In this document: in pieces, positions 52,451 to 61,795 of the stretch
Layout: every line of letters starts with the position of its first letter
Numbering within the stretch: the first letter of the stretch is position 1
Translations under genes and position numbers: made by a program
Source: Singulisphaera acidiphila DSM 18658
Lineage (GTDB): Bacteria; Planctomycetota; Planctomycetia; Isosphaerales; Isosphaeraceae
Reading direction: 5' to 3'
NCBI RefSeq assembly: GCF_000242455.2
Contig: NC_019892.1
Coordinates: 5,060,744 to 5,124,743 of the forward strand
DNA: 64,000 nucleotides
Notes under the pieces: model-generated
Told to the model about the DNA's origin: nothing
Databases searched by the model: none
What the model saw: only the letters and a program-made list of their open reading frames with translations

Positions 52451-52648
52451 CGCTTGCTCGCTTGCTCGCTTGCTCGCTTGCTCGCTTGCTCGCTTGCTCG
52501 CTTGCTCGCTTGCTCGCTTGCTCGCTTGCTCGCTTGCTCGCTTGCTCGCTTGCTCGCTTGCTCGCTTGCTCGCTTGCTCGCTTGCTCGCTTGCTCGCTTG
52601 CTCGCTTGCTCGCTTGCTCGCTTGCTCGCTTGCTCGCTTGCTCGCTTG
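52451..52648. repeat. Octamer tandem repeat, about 24.75 copies of cgcttgct
   Basis: Uninterrupted eight-base units fill 52451-52648, starting nine bases after the stop of the broken kinase-HHH gene. Either strand is open across it (LLACSLAR on one, RASEQASK on the other), but these are consequences of the repeat. All copies appear identical, so it is young or kept uniform. Confidence 0.97.
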
Positions 52649-52681
52649 GTGGCCATGCCTCCCATGGAGGCGAGCGGACGC

Positions 52682-53002
52682 TCAGTTCCAGAACCACATG
52701 ACCACGACGCTCAGGAGGCAGTAAGCCCCCAGAAACGTGGCGCAGCCCCACCGCCATTGGCCACCATACCGCGTCACGAGTACCGGTAGCAGCAGCAGCG
52801 AGGCGAACGAGAGGGCGACTTTCGTGAGAGTGGGGATCTGGACCCTGTCCGCAGCGACTCCACACAGGCCAAGGACAAGCGGCCATGTCCACCCGACGAG
52901 GTAGATGAGCCGGCCGATGGGGGTCGGTTGCCTCGGACTCTTCGGTCGGGTCGTGACAATCGGCGAGGCAGGGGCGGCGTAAGGATTCGGCTCATCGCTC
53001 AT
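52682..53002 (-). CDS. Small membrane protein (NPYAAP type)
   Basis: The 106-residue protein starts MSDEPNPYAAPASPIVTTRP. The NPYAxP opening followed by a proline-rich cytoplasmic start and membrane helices is common in planctomycetes. Helices: about 32-50 (LIYLVGWTWPLVLGLCGVAA), 60-76 (TKVALSFASLLLLPVLV) and 86-104 (CATFLGAYCLLSVVVMWFW). Function unknown. Its end lies about 30 bases from the octamer tract. Confidence 0.72.
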   Translation of the reverse strand: MSDEPNPYAAPASPIVTTRPKSPRQPTPIGRLIYLVGWTWPLVLGLCGVAADRVQIPTLTKVALSFASLLLLPVLVTRYGGQWRWGCATFLGAYCLLSVVVMWFWN

Positions 53003-53053
53003 GGGCGCACTGACTCCTGATCCGCTTGCCGAACTGAACCTGGACGATTGGGG

Positions 53054-54529
53054 CTACCTTGGCGTAGCCATGCTTTGTGGCAGGCTTACGGGACCCTGAT
53101 CTCGGACAAGTGTTTTGAGGATTCCTGCCGCCAATGCGTCGACACCAACAATAGCCGTGTTCGACAACACAAAAACTCCGTATTGATGATCCTCCGTAAA
53201 TCCAAGATAAGTCCTGAAGCCGCCGGTTCCACCGTTGTGCCAGATGATATTCTGCGAAATGGCGCTCTCGAACGATCGAATCCAGTTCATTCCCATCGCC
53301 CGATCGGCACGCTCTTGAAATAATACCTGGTGCGAGCGCTGGATTGCTGCGTCGATTGGGGTAGGAATGAGGCCCATGTTCGCTTTGAGAAACGTCATCA
53401 TGTCACGGCCTGTTGAGCGAATCGCGCCCGCGCCGGCGAGATGATTCGGAAGCTGCCACTCGTCGCTTTTCAGCCCAAAACTCGCCGGACCCAGATTGAG
53501 AACGAATCGGTAGTTCGCGGGCATATGCTCTCGAAGCCAATCGTCATTGGTGATTGTGGTTCTATGCATTCCGAGGGGCTGGCAGATCTTGCTTGTTACA
53601 AGCGTCTCGTAATCTGTTCCGTTTTGCGTGGCGAGAACGAACCCCAGGAGGCCGGCGGCGAAGTTTGAGTAGCCCCACTCGGTCCCCGGATCGCATGTCA
53701 GTTTGACCGTGGCTAACGCGTTGCGAAATTCCTCTTCGCTGTAGTCGCGATACGGATCGCCGCCAAGTAGCATATGAAACACGTCGGATATGCCAAGCAA
53801 GTTCGCCGGAAGTCGGGGGAATCCCGACGTATGGGTTGTGCAATGCCGCAGCGTGATCTCCCGCGCTGGCTCCGACAGCGACCATCCTTCCGGTAGCAGC
53901 TCCGCGATGCGGTCGTCGAGTTCCAACTCTCCGCTTTCAATCCGTTGGGCCAGGAGGATTCCCGTGAAAGCCTTGGAGATGGAGCCGATTTCAAACACGG
54001 TGTCCGCGTCGGGAGGCTGCGAACCTCTCACCTGACGGGCGCCGAACCCCAACAGGATTTCTTCGTCCTTGGCAATGGCACCGACAACGAGGCCAACATG
54101 TCCCTCTGGGAACGCTTGCTCGACATGTTGCGTCACGATCTCGGCAAGTCGCCCGTTTTCCTCGCTTAAGAGTTGTCGTCTGACACGCCTGGGAACGGTG
54201 GTGAGGAACTCCCAAACGCCGATGACCACCCAGAACAGGCCAACGGATGCCAAGGTCCATGAATTCGGCCGGGTCCTGGGATCGCGGATGCCGGAAAACC
54301 AGAGGGTGGCGATTCCCATGCAGAACCAGAATAGGCCGCCGATTTGTTTGATTCGGAGGGACGTGGGCACCTTCGCTTTCACGGTCACGGCCGCCGACGC
54401 TCTCGAGGTCGGCTCCCCCGCCGAGCCAGCCCCGCTGCCTGTGCGAAAGGTGGAGAGTCGTCCCCAAACTCCCAGAAACGAGAGCCACAGGCCGCAGCCG
54501 ACCACGAAAAGGGGCAGCAAGTTGTTCAT
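53054..54529 (-). CDS. Membrane-anchored serine hydrolase (beta-lactamase/penicillin-binding type)
   Basis: The 491-residue protein starts MNNLLPLFVVGCGLWLSFLG. Three membrane helices lie in the first 110 residues (1-20, 66-84, 98-116). The catalytic domain follows with SISK (nucleophile Ser and Lys; EIGSISKAFTGILLAQR), YSN (WGYSNFAAGLLGF) and HNGGTGGF (third motif). It is like class C beta-lactamases, ClbP-type peptidases and esterases. It probably acts at the outer face of the membrane on a peptide or ester substrate. Not coupled to a neighbour. Confidence 0.88.
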   Translation of the reverse strand: MNNLLPLFVVGCGLWLSFLGVWGRLSTFRTGSGAGSAGEPTSRASAAVTVKAKVPTSLRIKQIGGLFWFCMGIATLWFSGIRDPRTRPNSWTLASVGLFWVVIGVWEFLTTVPRRVRRQLLSEENGRLAEIVTQHVEQAFPEGHVGLVVGAIAKDEEILLGFGARQVRGSQPPDADTVFEIGSISKAFTGILLAQRIESGELELDDRIAELLPEGWSLSEPAREITLRHCTTHTSGFPRLPANLLGISDVFHMLLGGDPYRDYSEEEFRNALATVKLTCDPGTEWGYSNFAAGLLGFVLATQNGTDYETLVTSKICQPLGMHRTTITNDDWLREHMPANYRFVLNLGPASFGLKSDEWQLPNHLAGAGAIRSTGRDMMTFLKANMGLIPTPIDAAIQRSHQVLFQERADRAMGMNWIRSFESAISQNIIWHNGGTGGFRTYLGFTEDHQYGVFVLSNTAIVGVDALAAGILKTLVRDQGPVSLPQSMATPR

Positions 54530-54986
54530 GAAGCGGATCTCGCATGACCTTTGCGGAATGACACAGGGGGGCACCCGCCGACAGTATTAGTGGGTGCTCT
54601 CGGTCCTTTCTTACAGGAGCCGCAAGAGAAACTCGAAAAAATGTGAGAGGTCGGCTGCGGAGTGTGATTGCTCAGCGGGATAACCTGGCGAGCGGACGGA
54701 CTGGCCCCGTAATCATAGGGATTGAAAGCCACATTGGATTCGGAGATGGTCTCTGTCAGTATACGCATCCCGTTCTGAATTCTCAGCAGGCGAGGCTCAA
54801 AGGTCACGGCCCCGAACCGCGTCCAGGTCTTGTTCGCCAGCACACTCACGAGCTTGACGGAGACGACGGTTCCCGATCCCGCCTCGGCGACCTTGCTTTG
54901 CTCCGCCGCCGTCGGTTGGCTGGCGCATTCCCGCCGCCGCGACCATCAGCCATTACGACGTGAGCTGTGGAAGCTGTATCGGGGGC
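54530..54986. other. Intergenic, no gene recognised
   Basis: 457 bases without a supported frame. Both flanking genes point left, so this may hold the promoter of the hydrolase gene. Confidence 0.4.
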
Positions 54987-55346
54987 TCAGTCCTCCTTGG
55001 ATCGGGAGGATGGGAAACCAAGAGAAGGCCGGGGGTAAGGGGTGGCCGGGAAGCGTTGAAAGTGAGCAGGTTCGGGAGGATCGGGAGTGACAACAAGCCA
55101 AGGGTAGCGGGCGGCATTCCGGTACTTGTTCGTCATATGATTGGCCCACCTGTCGTGTTCTGTCGGGGGGGGCCTCCACCCACCACGAACCCCGGGTGAC
55201 TCGATTCTAAACAGGTACATCTGGTACGTGTCGGCACGACGTTGGTAAACGGCCGAAAGCCTCATCATCCTGCCGGCCCAGGCAATCAAGGCGACTATGG
55301 CCACGGCAACCATCAGTGTTCGCAGTTGGAATCTGGGCAACCTCAT
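54987..55346 (-). CDS. Small planctomycete-type membrane-anchored protein
   Basis: The 119-residue protein starts MRLPRFQLRTLMVAVAIVAL, the RFQLRTLM-x-V-A opening and single membrane helix of a very large planctomycete family (also seen at 28037-28528 and 41734-42003). The tail reads YQRRADTYQMYLFRIESPGV, then ANHMTNKYRNAARYPWLVVT and PDPPEP, the usual charged, Y/R-rich end with a PDPPEP motif. Function unknown. Confidence 0.75.
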   Translation of the reverse strand: MRLPRFQLRTLMVAVAIVALIAWAGRMMRLSAVYQRRADTYQMYLFRIESPGVRGGWRPPPTEHDRWANHMTNKYRNAARYPWLVVTPDPPEPAHFQRFPATPYPRPSLGFPSSRSKED

Positions 55347-55388
55347 CGCTCGCTCCAGCCGGTGAGCACGTTCTGATGCTTGGCCAAT

Positions 55389-55740
55389 CTAGCTAAGGCT
55401 ATTGTATGCCTGCGATCGGCACAAAATGATTGAACGTTGGGCCAGCAGCGGCAGGGCGACTGTGCCCCATGCCTTGTGGTTGACGAGCAGCCCGTGGACG
55501 TAAGAGCGACCCGGCTGGGCCGGGTGTCGGGTTGTGATGCACGCCGGCCCCCTGGATCTGCGGCCCATAATGCTTCGTCGTGGTGTCGTCGAGGGCGAGG
55601 GAGCAGGACTGGAATCGATCGCTGAGCTTGGCTCCGAGGAACAGGAGGGCGAGCCTTGGGGTGGACCGGCGATCGAGAGGCCGGCGAGTCGGGCGAACCA
55701 CTGGTACGGTGCGGGTGTCAAGTGAAGAGGATATCATCGG
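55389..55740 (-). pseudogene. Transposase remnant (second family, copy d) with the first catalytic Asp
   Basis: On the minus strand an N-terminal part (RPLDRRSTPRLALLFLGAKL) joins by deletion to SDRFQSCSLALDDTTTKHYG, then PQIQGAGVHHNPTPGPAG, the first catalytic Asp region of DDE transposases (LALDD-x-[PT]-T-K-x-YGP). Another frame continues HGLLVNHKAWGTVALPLLAQ. At least two frame changes. The upstream end (55745-55800) matches copies a, b, c and e. Confidence 0.78.
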
Positions 55741-55827
55741 GGGCCGACTCTGCTCTATGTGGTAACTGCCATCGTCCCGCTCGGGCCGGCCCCCGTCTAC
55801 TTCAAGGCGTGCCAGACGGAGATATGG

Positions 55828-56292
55828 ATGGCTGTGGAGGTGTGGCAGTACGCTCGACCGAAAGGCCGCTCGCCACGCTGGGATTTCCGCGTCACCCACG
55901 GCGATGCGGTCGCGTTCGAGTCCGCGTGGGTGGCGATCCGCTACTCCGCCCGAGAAGATGCTTCCTGGCTGGCTGGGTTGATCGACTTGTTGGTCGCGTG
56001 TGGCACACTCCTATGGCGCCCTGGTCACCCGGCGCCGACCTCGGCCGGGATGCGGTGGGACGGCGACCTGGATGACGATTGCTGGGCGACGGTCGGCGAC
56101 ATGCACGCCCACGCGGAGCATCTCCACGGCCCCCGTCGCGGTGGGGCCTGGTACTCCTCGGTCAGTCGATCGGGCCGGTTGTTCCATACGGCCGACTGTG
56201 GAGTACAACCCCGTAGCGGCGTGGCGGCCCGTTGGCTGTGCGAATTGGTCATGTATTCGGCTTTGCCGGGCGACGCAATCAACGTTCGATAG
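55828..56292 (+). CDS. Hypothetical protein beside a transposase scar
   Basis: The 154-residue protein starts MAVEVWQYARPKGRSPRWDF; ggag lies eight bases upstream. Beta-rich first half (FRVTHGDAVAFESAWVAIRY), then MRWDGDLDDDCWATVGDMHA and HAEHLHGPRRGGAWYSSVSR, ending GVAARWLCELVMYSALPGDA. No known family; the sequence suits a cytoplasmic immunity-like protein. It starts about 28 bases after the conserved end of transposase copy d, as the small gene at 24227 does after copy a. Confidence 0.6.
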   Translation: MAVEVWQYARPKGRSPRWDFRVTHGDAVAFESAWVAIRYSAREDASWLAGLIDLLVACGTLLWRPGHPAPTSAGMRWDGDLDDDCWATVGDMHAHAEHLHGPRRGGAWYSSVSRSGRLFHTADCGVQPRSGVAARWLCELVMYSALPGDAINVR

Positions 56293-56371
56293 CCACCCTA
56301 TAGGATCCCTCCGCAGGCCATCAGAATGCAATGAAATTGCGGAAAGTACAGATCTCTCTGCAAGTGCAGGA

Positions 56372-58621
56372 TTAGCCTTGAAGGTACGCGCTGGTGAGCG
56401 ACTGCTTCGCCTTGAGCAGTTCTTTGGGTGTGCATTCAAACATAATTTTGCCCCCCTTGCTGCCGCCTTCGGGACCCATGTCGATGATCCAGTCGGCGTT
56501 TTTGATGACATGGAGGTTATGCTCGATAACGACCACCGTATTGCCTGCATCCACAAGACGATTCATGACACTCAGCAGGTGGCTAATGTCGGACATGTGC
56601 AAGCCCGTGGTGGGCTCGTCCATCACGTAGACGCTGCTCTGCTTGTGCAGTTCGCTGGCCAGCTTGATGCGCTGACATTCGCCGCCTGAGAGCGTGCTTA
56701 ACGGCTGACCCAGGCTCAGGTAATCCAGCCCCACGTCACTCATGGCTTGGAGCTTGCGAAGCACTTCCTTGATCGCGAAATACTCCAGCGCTTGCTGCAC
56801 GTTCATGGCCAGCACGTCACTGATGGATTTGCCATTCAGCTTATAGGCCAGCACTTCGTCTTTGAAACGCTTGCCGCCACAGACTTCGCAGGGCGTTTTC
56901 ACTTCGCTCAGAAAGGCCAGGTCGGTGTAGATGACGCCGAGTCCTTGGCAGTTTTCGCAGGCACCCTTGGAATTGAAGCTGAAAAGCGATGCGTTGACCT
57001 TGTTGGCGGCGGCGAATGCCTTGCGCACGTCATCCAGGATGCCCGTGTAGGTGGCCGGGTTGGAGCGGCTGGAAACGCCCACGGCCGATTGGTCGATGAC
57101 GATGGCATCGGGATGTTGCCGCAAGAAGACCTGGTTGATCAATGAACTCTTTCCCGAGCCAGCGACGCCTGTCACGACCGTGAGTACACCGGTGGGGATA
57201 TCCACACTGACGTTCTGCAGGTTGTTGATTCTGGCGTTTTTGACCGGCAGCTTGCCTGTTGGCTTGCGGAACTTATCCTTGAGAGGAATGGTCTGCCTGA
57301 TGTGTCTCCCTGTCAACGTATCGGCGTGCAGCAAATCCTGATAGCTGCCTTCGAAGACGATCTCGCCTCCGTGCCGCCCGGCATGTGGACCTACGTCAAT
57401 GATGTGGTCCGCCACTTTGATCACGTCCGGATCATGCTCGACCACGATAACCGTGTTGCCCTTGTCTCGCAGTTTTTGCAGCAGCTCATTCATGCGATGC
57501 ACGTCACGGGGATGCATGCCCACGCTCGGCTCATCGAAGACATACATCACGTCCATCAGGCTGCTGCTGAGATGTTTGACGATCTTGATGCGCTGGGATT
57601 CACCGCCGGAGAGCGTGTCGGTTTCACGGTTCAGGTTGAGATATTCAAGACCGATATCCACAAGGTGTTGCAGGCGTTCCACCAGCGTATTGACAATCGG
57701 CTGGGCAATCGGGTCCTTCATGGCTTTCACAAGCTCGATCAGCTCTGTGATCTCCATGTTGGCCAGTTCCGCGATATTGTGGCCGTTGATCTTGCATTCC
57801 AAGACGGCCTGGCTGAGACGCGTCCCCTTGCACTGGGTGCACGGACCCATCGTCATATACGGAGCGACGGCCTTTTGCGTACGCTCCGACAGCGTTTTGA
57901 TGTCCCGCTTGATGTACTTGGACGCAAACTTTTCGATGATGCCTTGAAAGGTCAGATTGATGTCCTTGGTACCGACTTTCGTTTTGACCTTGATGGACTC
58001 ACTATACAGCAGCGAATCCATTTCCTTTTGAGTGTATTGAGAAAGCTTTTTGTCGGGATCGAACAATCCGGATTCAATACAGAGGCTCCAACCCCATGCA
58101 TTCACTGCATATTCCGGGAACAAGATCGCTCCTTCATTGAGCGATTTGGAGGTGTCGAGAAACTTGTCCAGGTCCACATCCAGTTTGCGGCCAAGCCCGT
58201 TGCAGTTCGAGCATATGCCCTGCGGATCGTTGAAGCTGAAGACGTTGACCGGACCGACGAAGGGCTGTCCGATGCGCCAAAAGAGGCGACGCAAGATGCT
58301 GTAAATATCGGTGACCGTCCCCACGGTCGAATGGGAGCCGCCGCCCAGGCGCTTTTGATCGACGACGATGGCCATACTCAAATTTTCGAGGGCATCCGCT
58401 TCGGGCTGAGGATAGCGCGGCAGGAAGTTGCGGATGAACAGGCTGAAGTTTTCGTTCAACAGCCGCTGAGCTTCGTTGGCGAGGGTATCAAACACGATCG
58501 ACGATTTCCCGGAACCGGAAACACCTGTAAAAATCGTGATCTTGCGTTTGGGAATGCGCAGCGAAACATTCTTCAAATTGTTCTCGCGTGCGCCGCGGAT
58601 CTCAATGTATTCCTGAGGCAT
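56372..58621 (-). CDS. UvrA-like ABC ATPase (short, drug-resistance-type paralogue)
   Basis: The 749-residue protein starts MPQEYIEIRGARENNLKNVS; gaggag is eight bases upstream, and another ATG at 58636 overlaps the preceding gene (atga). Two ABC ATPase halves: first P-loop TGVSGSGKSS with signature LSGGES and DEPSVGMHP; second P-loop TGVAGSGKSS with signature LSGGEC and DEPTTGLHM. Zinc-binding CxxC pairs are present in both (CSNCNGLG, CTQCKG, CENCQG, CEVCGG). It is about 200 residues shorter than housekeeping UvrA and lacks the UvrB-binding region, like self-resistance UvrA paralogues. Last gene of an overlapping operon with YCII and a sigma factor. Confidence 0.92.
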   Translation of the reverse strand: MPQEYIEIRGARENNLKNVSLRIPKRKITIFTGVSGSGKSSIVFDTLANEAQRLLNENFSLFIRNFLPRYPQPEADALENLSMAIVVDQKRLGGGSHSTVGTVTDIYSILRRLFWRIGQPFVGPVNVFSFNDPQGICSNCNGLGRKLDVDLDKFLDTSKSLNEGAILFPEYAVNAWGWSLCIESGLFDPDKKLSQYTQKEMDSLLYSESIKVKTKVGTKDINLTFQGIIEKFASKYIKRDIKTLSERTQKAVAPYMTMGPCTQCKGTRLSQAVLECKINGHNIAELANMEITELIELVKAMKDPIAQPIVNTLVERLQHLVDIGLEYLNLNRETDTLSGGESQRIKIVKHLSSSLMDVMYVFDEPSVGMHPRDVHRMNELLQKLRDKGNTVIVVEHDPDVIKVADHIIDVGPHAGRHGGEIVFEGSYQDLLHADTLTGRHIRQTIPLKDKFRKPTGKLPVKNARINNLQNVSVDIPTGVLTVVTGVAGSGKSSLINQVFLRQHPDAIVIDQSAVGVSSRSNPATYTGILDDVRKAFAAANKVNASLFSFNSKGACENCQGLGVIYTDLAFLSEVKTPCEVCGGKRFKDEVLAYKLNGKSISDVLAMNVQQALEYFAIKEVLRKLQAMSDVGLDYLSLGQPLSTLSGGECQRIKLASELHKQSSVYVMDEPTTGLHMSDISHLLSVMNRLVDAGNTVVVIEHNLHVIKNADWIIDMGPEGGSKGGKIMFECTPKELLKAKQSLTSAYLQG

Positions 58622-58635
58622 GGATTCGCTCCTCA

Positions 58636-59937
58636 TCAGATCTCTCGTTCCATTTCACGGAGTGTCTGGTCTGCGTCTTTTTCCTTGGGCTGGCAGGCGG
58701 CAAGGCGGCGACGCAAGAATTCTCGATCGGCGCGGGCCGTGGTAAGGTGCAAGGCTTCTCGCCAGGCGCACGCGGCGGCGGAGTATCGGCCGAGGCGGAA
58801 ATGGAGCTCGCCGATCACGGCGTGCCAACCGGGATAACGGGCCGGAACGTTTTCCGGAAGAACGGCGGCCAAGCGATCGAGGCCGGCTTGCGGGCCGTGC
58901 AGGTAAGCTTCGGCGACCGCGCGGTTGAGGGAGTTCAGCGGCGACGGCGCGATGCGATCGAGCGTGTCGTACAATTCGGCCATCTGTCGCCAATCGGTGT
59001 CGGCGAAGGTCGGCGCGCGGCAGTGCTCCCAGGCGATGCCGGCTTCCACGTGATAGCGCGTCAGCTCGTCGCCCGTGGCTGACCTGGCGAGCCAGGCCAT
59101 GCCTTCGCGCACGTCGCTCCAGTTCCAGGCGGAGCGATCCTGTTCCTCGAGCAAAACGATGGTGCCGTCGAGAGCGACGCGCGCGTCGAAGCGGGCCCCG
59201 TGGAAGCACATCAGCGCGAGCAAGGCATGGACCGCTGGGACGTCGCCGACGGGATGGTCGGCGAGCATCCGCGCCAGCCGGCGGGCCTCATCGCACAGGT
59301 CGCGGCGGATCGGCGTGTCGCCATGGGTGACGTGGCAGCCCTGACTGAAAAGGAGATAGACGACTGCGAGGACCGCGTCCCGCCGGGCGCAAAGCTGGGC
59401 TGCATCCGGCGTGTCAAAATCCACGTCCAGCTCGCGCAGCCGATCCCGCGCCCGCTCGATCCGCTTCTGGATGTTGGCGTCGGTGGTGAGCAACGCGCGG
59501 GCGATCTCCGCGGTGCTGAAACCGCAGAGCGTCCGCAGCGCGAGGGCGACCCGGGATTCGGCCGGCACCGCTTCGTGGCAGCAGACGAAGAGCAGGCGAA
59601 GCGGTTCGTCGCCGATCTCGTCGGCGAAATGGGCTTCGATCGGCGGCGACGATTCCTGCTCGGCGTCTTCGGCCAGGCGAGGCAAGGCATGGGCGTGGGT
59701 TCGCTCTCGCCGCAGCGCGTCGATCGCGAGGTTGCGGGCGGTGCGGTAGAGCCAGCCGGCCGGGTCTTCCGGCACGCCGCGCCGAGACCAGGTTTCCAGG
59801 GCCTGCACGAGCGCGGTTTGAACGACGTCCTCAACGAGCTCGAGCCGGCGCACGCCGAGCGACCGGGTCAGCAAGGCGCTGATCCGGCCGAACTCGTGGC
59901 GAAAAAAGTGTTCCACCAGCGCGCGCGGTTCGCTCAA
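58636..59937 (-). CDS. ECF-type sigma factor with long C-terminal helical domain (YCII-associated)
   Basis: The 433-residue protein begins at TTG 59937, overlapping the stop of the YCII gene (ttga). Sigma region 2 reads VEHFFRHEFGRISALLTRSL, VVQTALVQALETWSRRGVPE, and PAGWLYRTARNLAIDALRRE; region 4 reads VALALRTLCGFSTAEIARAL, LTTDANIQKRIERARDRL. The remaining 200 or so residues are TPR-like (AGIAWEHCRAPTFADTDWRQ; LDRIAPSPLNSLNRAVAEAY). This is the ECF42-type sigma factor known to sit beside YCII-domain genes. The stop overlaps the alternative UvrA start. Such sigma factors usually control their own operon. Confidence 0.9.
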   Translation of the reverse strand: MSEPRALVEHFFRHEFGRISALLTRSLGVRRLELVEDVVQTALVQALETWSRRGVPEDPAGWLYRTARNLAIDALRRERTHAHALPRLAEDAEQESSPPIEAHFADEIGDEPLRLLFVCCHEAVPAESRVALALRTLCGFSTAEIARALLTTDANIQKRIERARDRLRELDVDFDTPDAAQLCARRDAVLAVVYLLFSQGCHVTHGDTPIRRDLCDEARRLARMLADHPVGDVPAVHALLALMCFHGARFDARVALDGTIVLLEEQDRSAWNWSDVREGMAWLARSATGDELTRYHVEAGIAWEHCRAPTFADTDWRQMAELYDTLDRIAPSPLNSLNRAVAEAYLHGPQAGLDRLAAVLPENVPARYPGWHAVIGELHFRLGRYSAAACAWREALHLTTARADREFLRRRLAACQPKEKDADQTLREMEREI

Positions 59938-60260
59938 GCGTAGCCGGCCATTTCGCGGATCTCGATCGCATAGTCGCCCGGACACTCGAGGGCGATCACC
60001 AGCGCTGCGTCGTAGTCTTCGGCCTGGATGACCGAGAAGCTGGCGATGGTTTCCTTGGATTCGACATAGGGACCGTCAGTCACGAGCCCAGCCTTCACGA
60101 GCCGGCCGCTTGGCTTCAATCCGTCGCCACCGGGCAAAATCGCCGCACTGAACTTTTGCATCCATGCGCCCCAGGCCGCTCCCAAAGCCTGCATTTCCTC
60201 AGGAGACGGCTGGGCGGGGCTCACCAAGGAATCGCGAAAGATGAACAGAAACTTCGCCAT
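59934..60260 (-). CDS. YCII-domain protein
   Basis: The 108-residue protein starts MAKFLFIFRDSLVSPAQPSP; ggag precedes the ATG at 60260. YCII-type features: MQALGAAWGAWMQKFSAAIL, GGDGLKPSGRLVKAGLVTDG, PYVESKETIASFSVIQAEDY, DAALVIALECPG. It is the DGPF/YCII group always found beside ECF42 sigma factors. It may sense or modify a small molecule that controls sigma activity; unproven. Its stop overlaps the sigma start by four bases. Confidence 0.9.
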   Translation of the reverse strand: MAKFLFIFRDSLVSPAQPSPEEMQALGAAWGAWMQKFSAAILPGGDGLKPSGRLVKAGLVTDGPYVESKETIASFSVIQAEDYDAALVIALECPGDYAIEIREMAGYA

Positions 60261-60525
60261 GACGGTACTCCAAACGGTTTCGGATGCGCGGGCGGGGGTC
60301 TGTCCCCCGCCTTTACGTGAATACAACGAACAAGCTGCAACCGTTCGGACACCGGCGCGGGAAAAAAATGATCGACGCGACCGCTCGCCCTCCCGGCGGA
60401 CCCCGGCGCGAATCGGAAGTCCTCCGGGGGCCACGGGTTATACCCTGCCCGTGAGCCAAGCGAGAGGGGGCGGTCACCGGCTTTCCTTGATCCCGCGATC
60501 GGCCGACGCACCTGCCGCCAACTCC

Positions 60526-61479
60526 TCAGCGTCCGCGGGGCTCGGGTTGAGGGTCAGACGCTTTCACTTTGACCATCGCCCGGAATTGCTTCCAGGTGAT
60601 GATCTCGATTCCGAGCCGCTTGATCTCGGCGGCCGTGGCCGGGTCGGTGAAGATCCGCCGGTCGCCGTCGCGGCGTGGGGCGCTGTCCGTCACGGCGCGG
60701 AGTTCCTCGTCGTCGTAGCCGCAGTGGACGATCAGTTGGCTGACGCCCGGCGGCAGCTCGCGCAGGGCTTTCATGTAGCTCTCAAGGCGTCCCTCGTGCG
60801 TTTTGCCGCCGTAGAATTGCTCCAGGTTGTCGAGCACCGGCAGTTGCTTCGCATCCAGGGCGGCGAGGAGCGATTTGCCGCGTTCGCGGATGGCGGGATA
60901 CTCCTCGCCGATCGGCCCCTCGACCTGGCGCAGGAACAGGACGGGTAGGTCGTATTTCAGGCCGACCCGGACGTAGGCCTCGACGATGTCCGGCCGGCTG
61001 ACCAGGGCCCCCATGTGGGTATCGAGGTGGCTGATCGGAATGCCCAGCGCCAGGGCCCGTTCGACCTGAGCGATCAGCTCGATCTCGACCTCCTCAGCCT
61101 TGGCGGTCCGAACCACGGCCTCAACACCGCGGTGGAGGTATCCATCGGCATCCACCAGGCTCGGCACCCGCTCGCGCCCGGCGACCGGTCCCCAGCGATA
61201 GACCAGCCACTCGGAATTGAGTGTCAGGTGGACGCCGTAGTCGTACTTGGGATGCGTCCGGGCGTACTCGGCGAACTCCTTGACCCACGGACAGGGCACC
61301 ATCACACTGCAAGAAGAGACGACCCCCTCTTCCAGCGCCTGGATCGTGGCCCGATTCGCCGAGTGGCACATGCCGGCGTCGTCGGCGTGGATGATCAGGT
61401 AACGCTTCTCGTCGTTCGCCTCAACGGAAGCCGAAATGAGCGGCAGGAGGAGGGCGAACATCATCTGAGCACGACGCAT
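60526..61479 (-). CDS. YdjC/ChbG-type polysaccharide deacetylase, secreted
   Basis: The 317-residue protein starts MRRAQMMFALLLPLISASVE (signal peptide, cleavage near SVEANDE). YdjC-fold motifs: LIIHADDAGMCHSANRATIQ (Asp-Asp metal site), VHLTLNSEWLVYR, ISHLDTHMGALVSRPDIVEA (His-Asp-His), and SQLIVHCGYDDEELRAV. The family removes acetyl groups from sugars such as chitin oligosaccharides or related substrates; the extracytoplasmic location suggests a polymer or oligosaccharide target. Ggag is eight bases upstream. A longer frame opens upstream but would bury the signal peptide. Confidence 0.88.
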   Translation of the reverse strand: MRRAQMMFALLLPLISASVEANDEKRYLIIHADDAGMCHSANRATIQALEEGVVSSCSVMVPCPWVKEFAEYARTHPKYDYGVHLTLNSEWLVYRWGPVAGRERVPSLVDADGYLHRGVEAVVRTAKAEEVEIELIAQVERALALGIPISHLDTHMGALVSRPDIVEAYVRVGLKYDLPVLFLRQVEGPIGEEYPAIRERGKSLLAALDAKQLPVLDNLEQFYGGKTHEGRLESYMKALRELPPGVSQLIVHCGYDDEELRAVTDSAPRRDGDRRIFTDPATAAEIKRLGIEIITWKQFRAMVKVKASDPQPEPRGR

Positions 61480-61795
61480 GGGGGGCTCCGGTGGCCTTGG
61501 GATTTGATGAGGGCACGACCGGCCCCAGAATGCCTCGAACCCCCCCGGGACTGCAAGCGCAAATCCGTTCACGACCGAGTGTACGGGCGAACTTTCGCCT
61601 CGGATGACCGGCGCGAGAATGGCCGCAGGGGCGGATCTGACGAGCCCTGTCCCATTCACGCTCCATCGCCGTACCGATCGGGGGGAGACTACCCCGGCTG
61701 CCTGCCCGCCGGATTTCGGGGGTGGGTGGGGTCGACGATTTCACGCCCGGCCGGGAGCCCTTGCCCCGGCCTTGGCCCTCCGGAGAGGTACAGTC

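Noticed and set aside
51881..52648. Possible CRISPR or telomere-like arrays
   Set aside because: Units are 5 and 8 bases with no spacers and no cas genes; these are simple tandem repeats.
51671..52789. Plus-strand frame reading through both tandem repeats (LLACSLAR repeats)
   Set aside because: The repeat translation is an automatic result of an 8-base unit. Only the kinase and HHH pieces between are protein-like, and they are in different frames.
52348..52892. Minus-strand RASEQASK repeat protein
   Set aside because: Same reason: open only because the octamer has no stop in any frame; no ribosome site or flanking domain.
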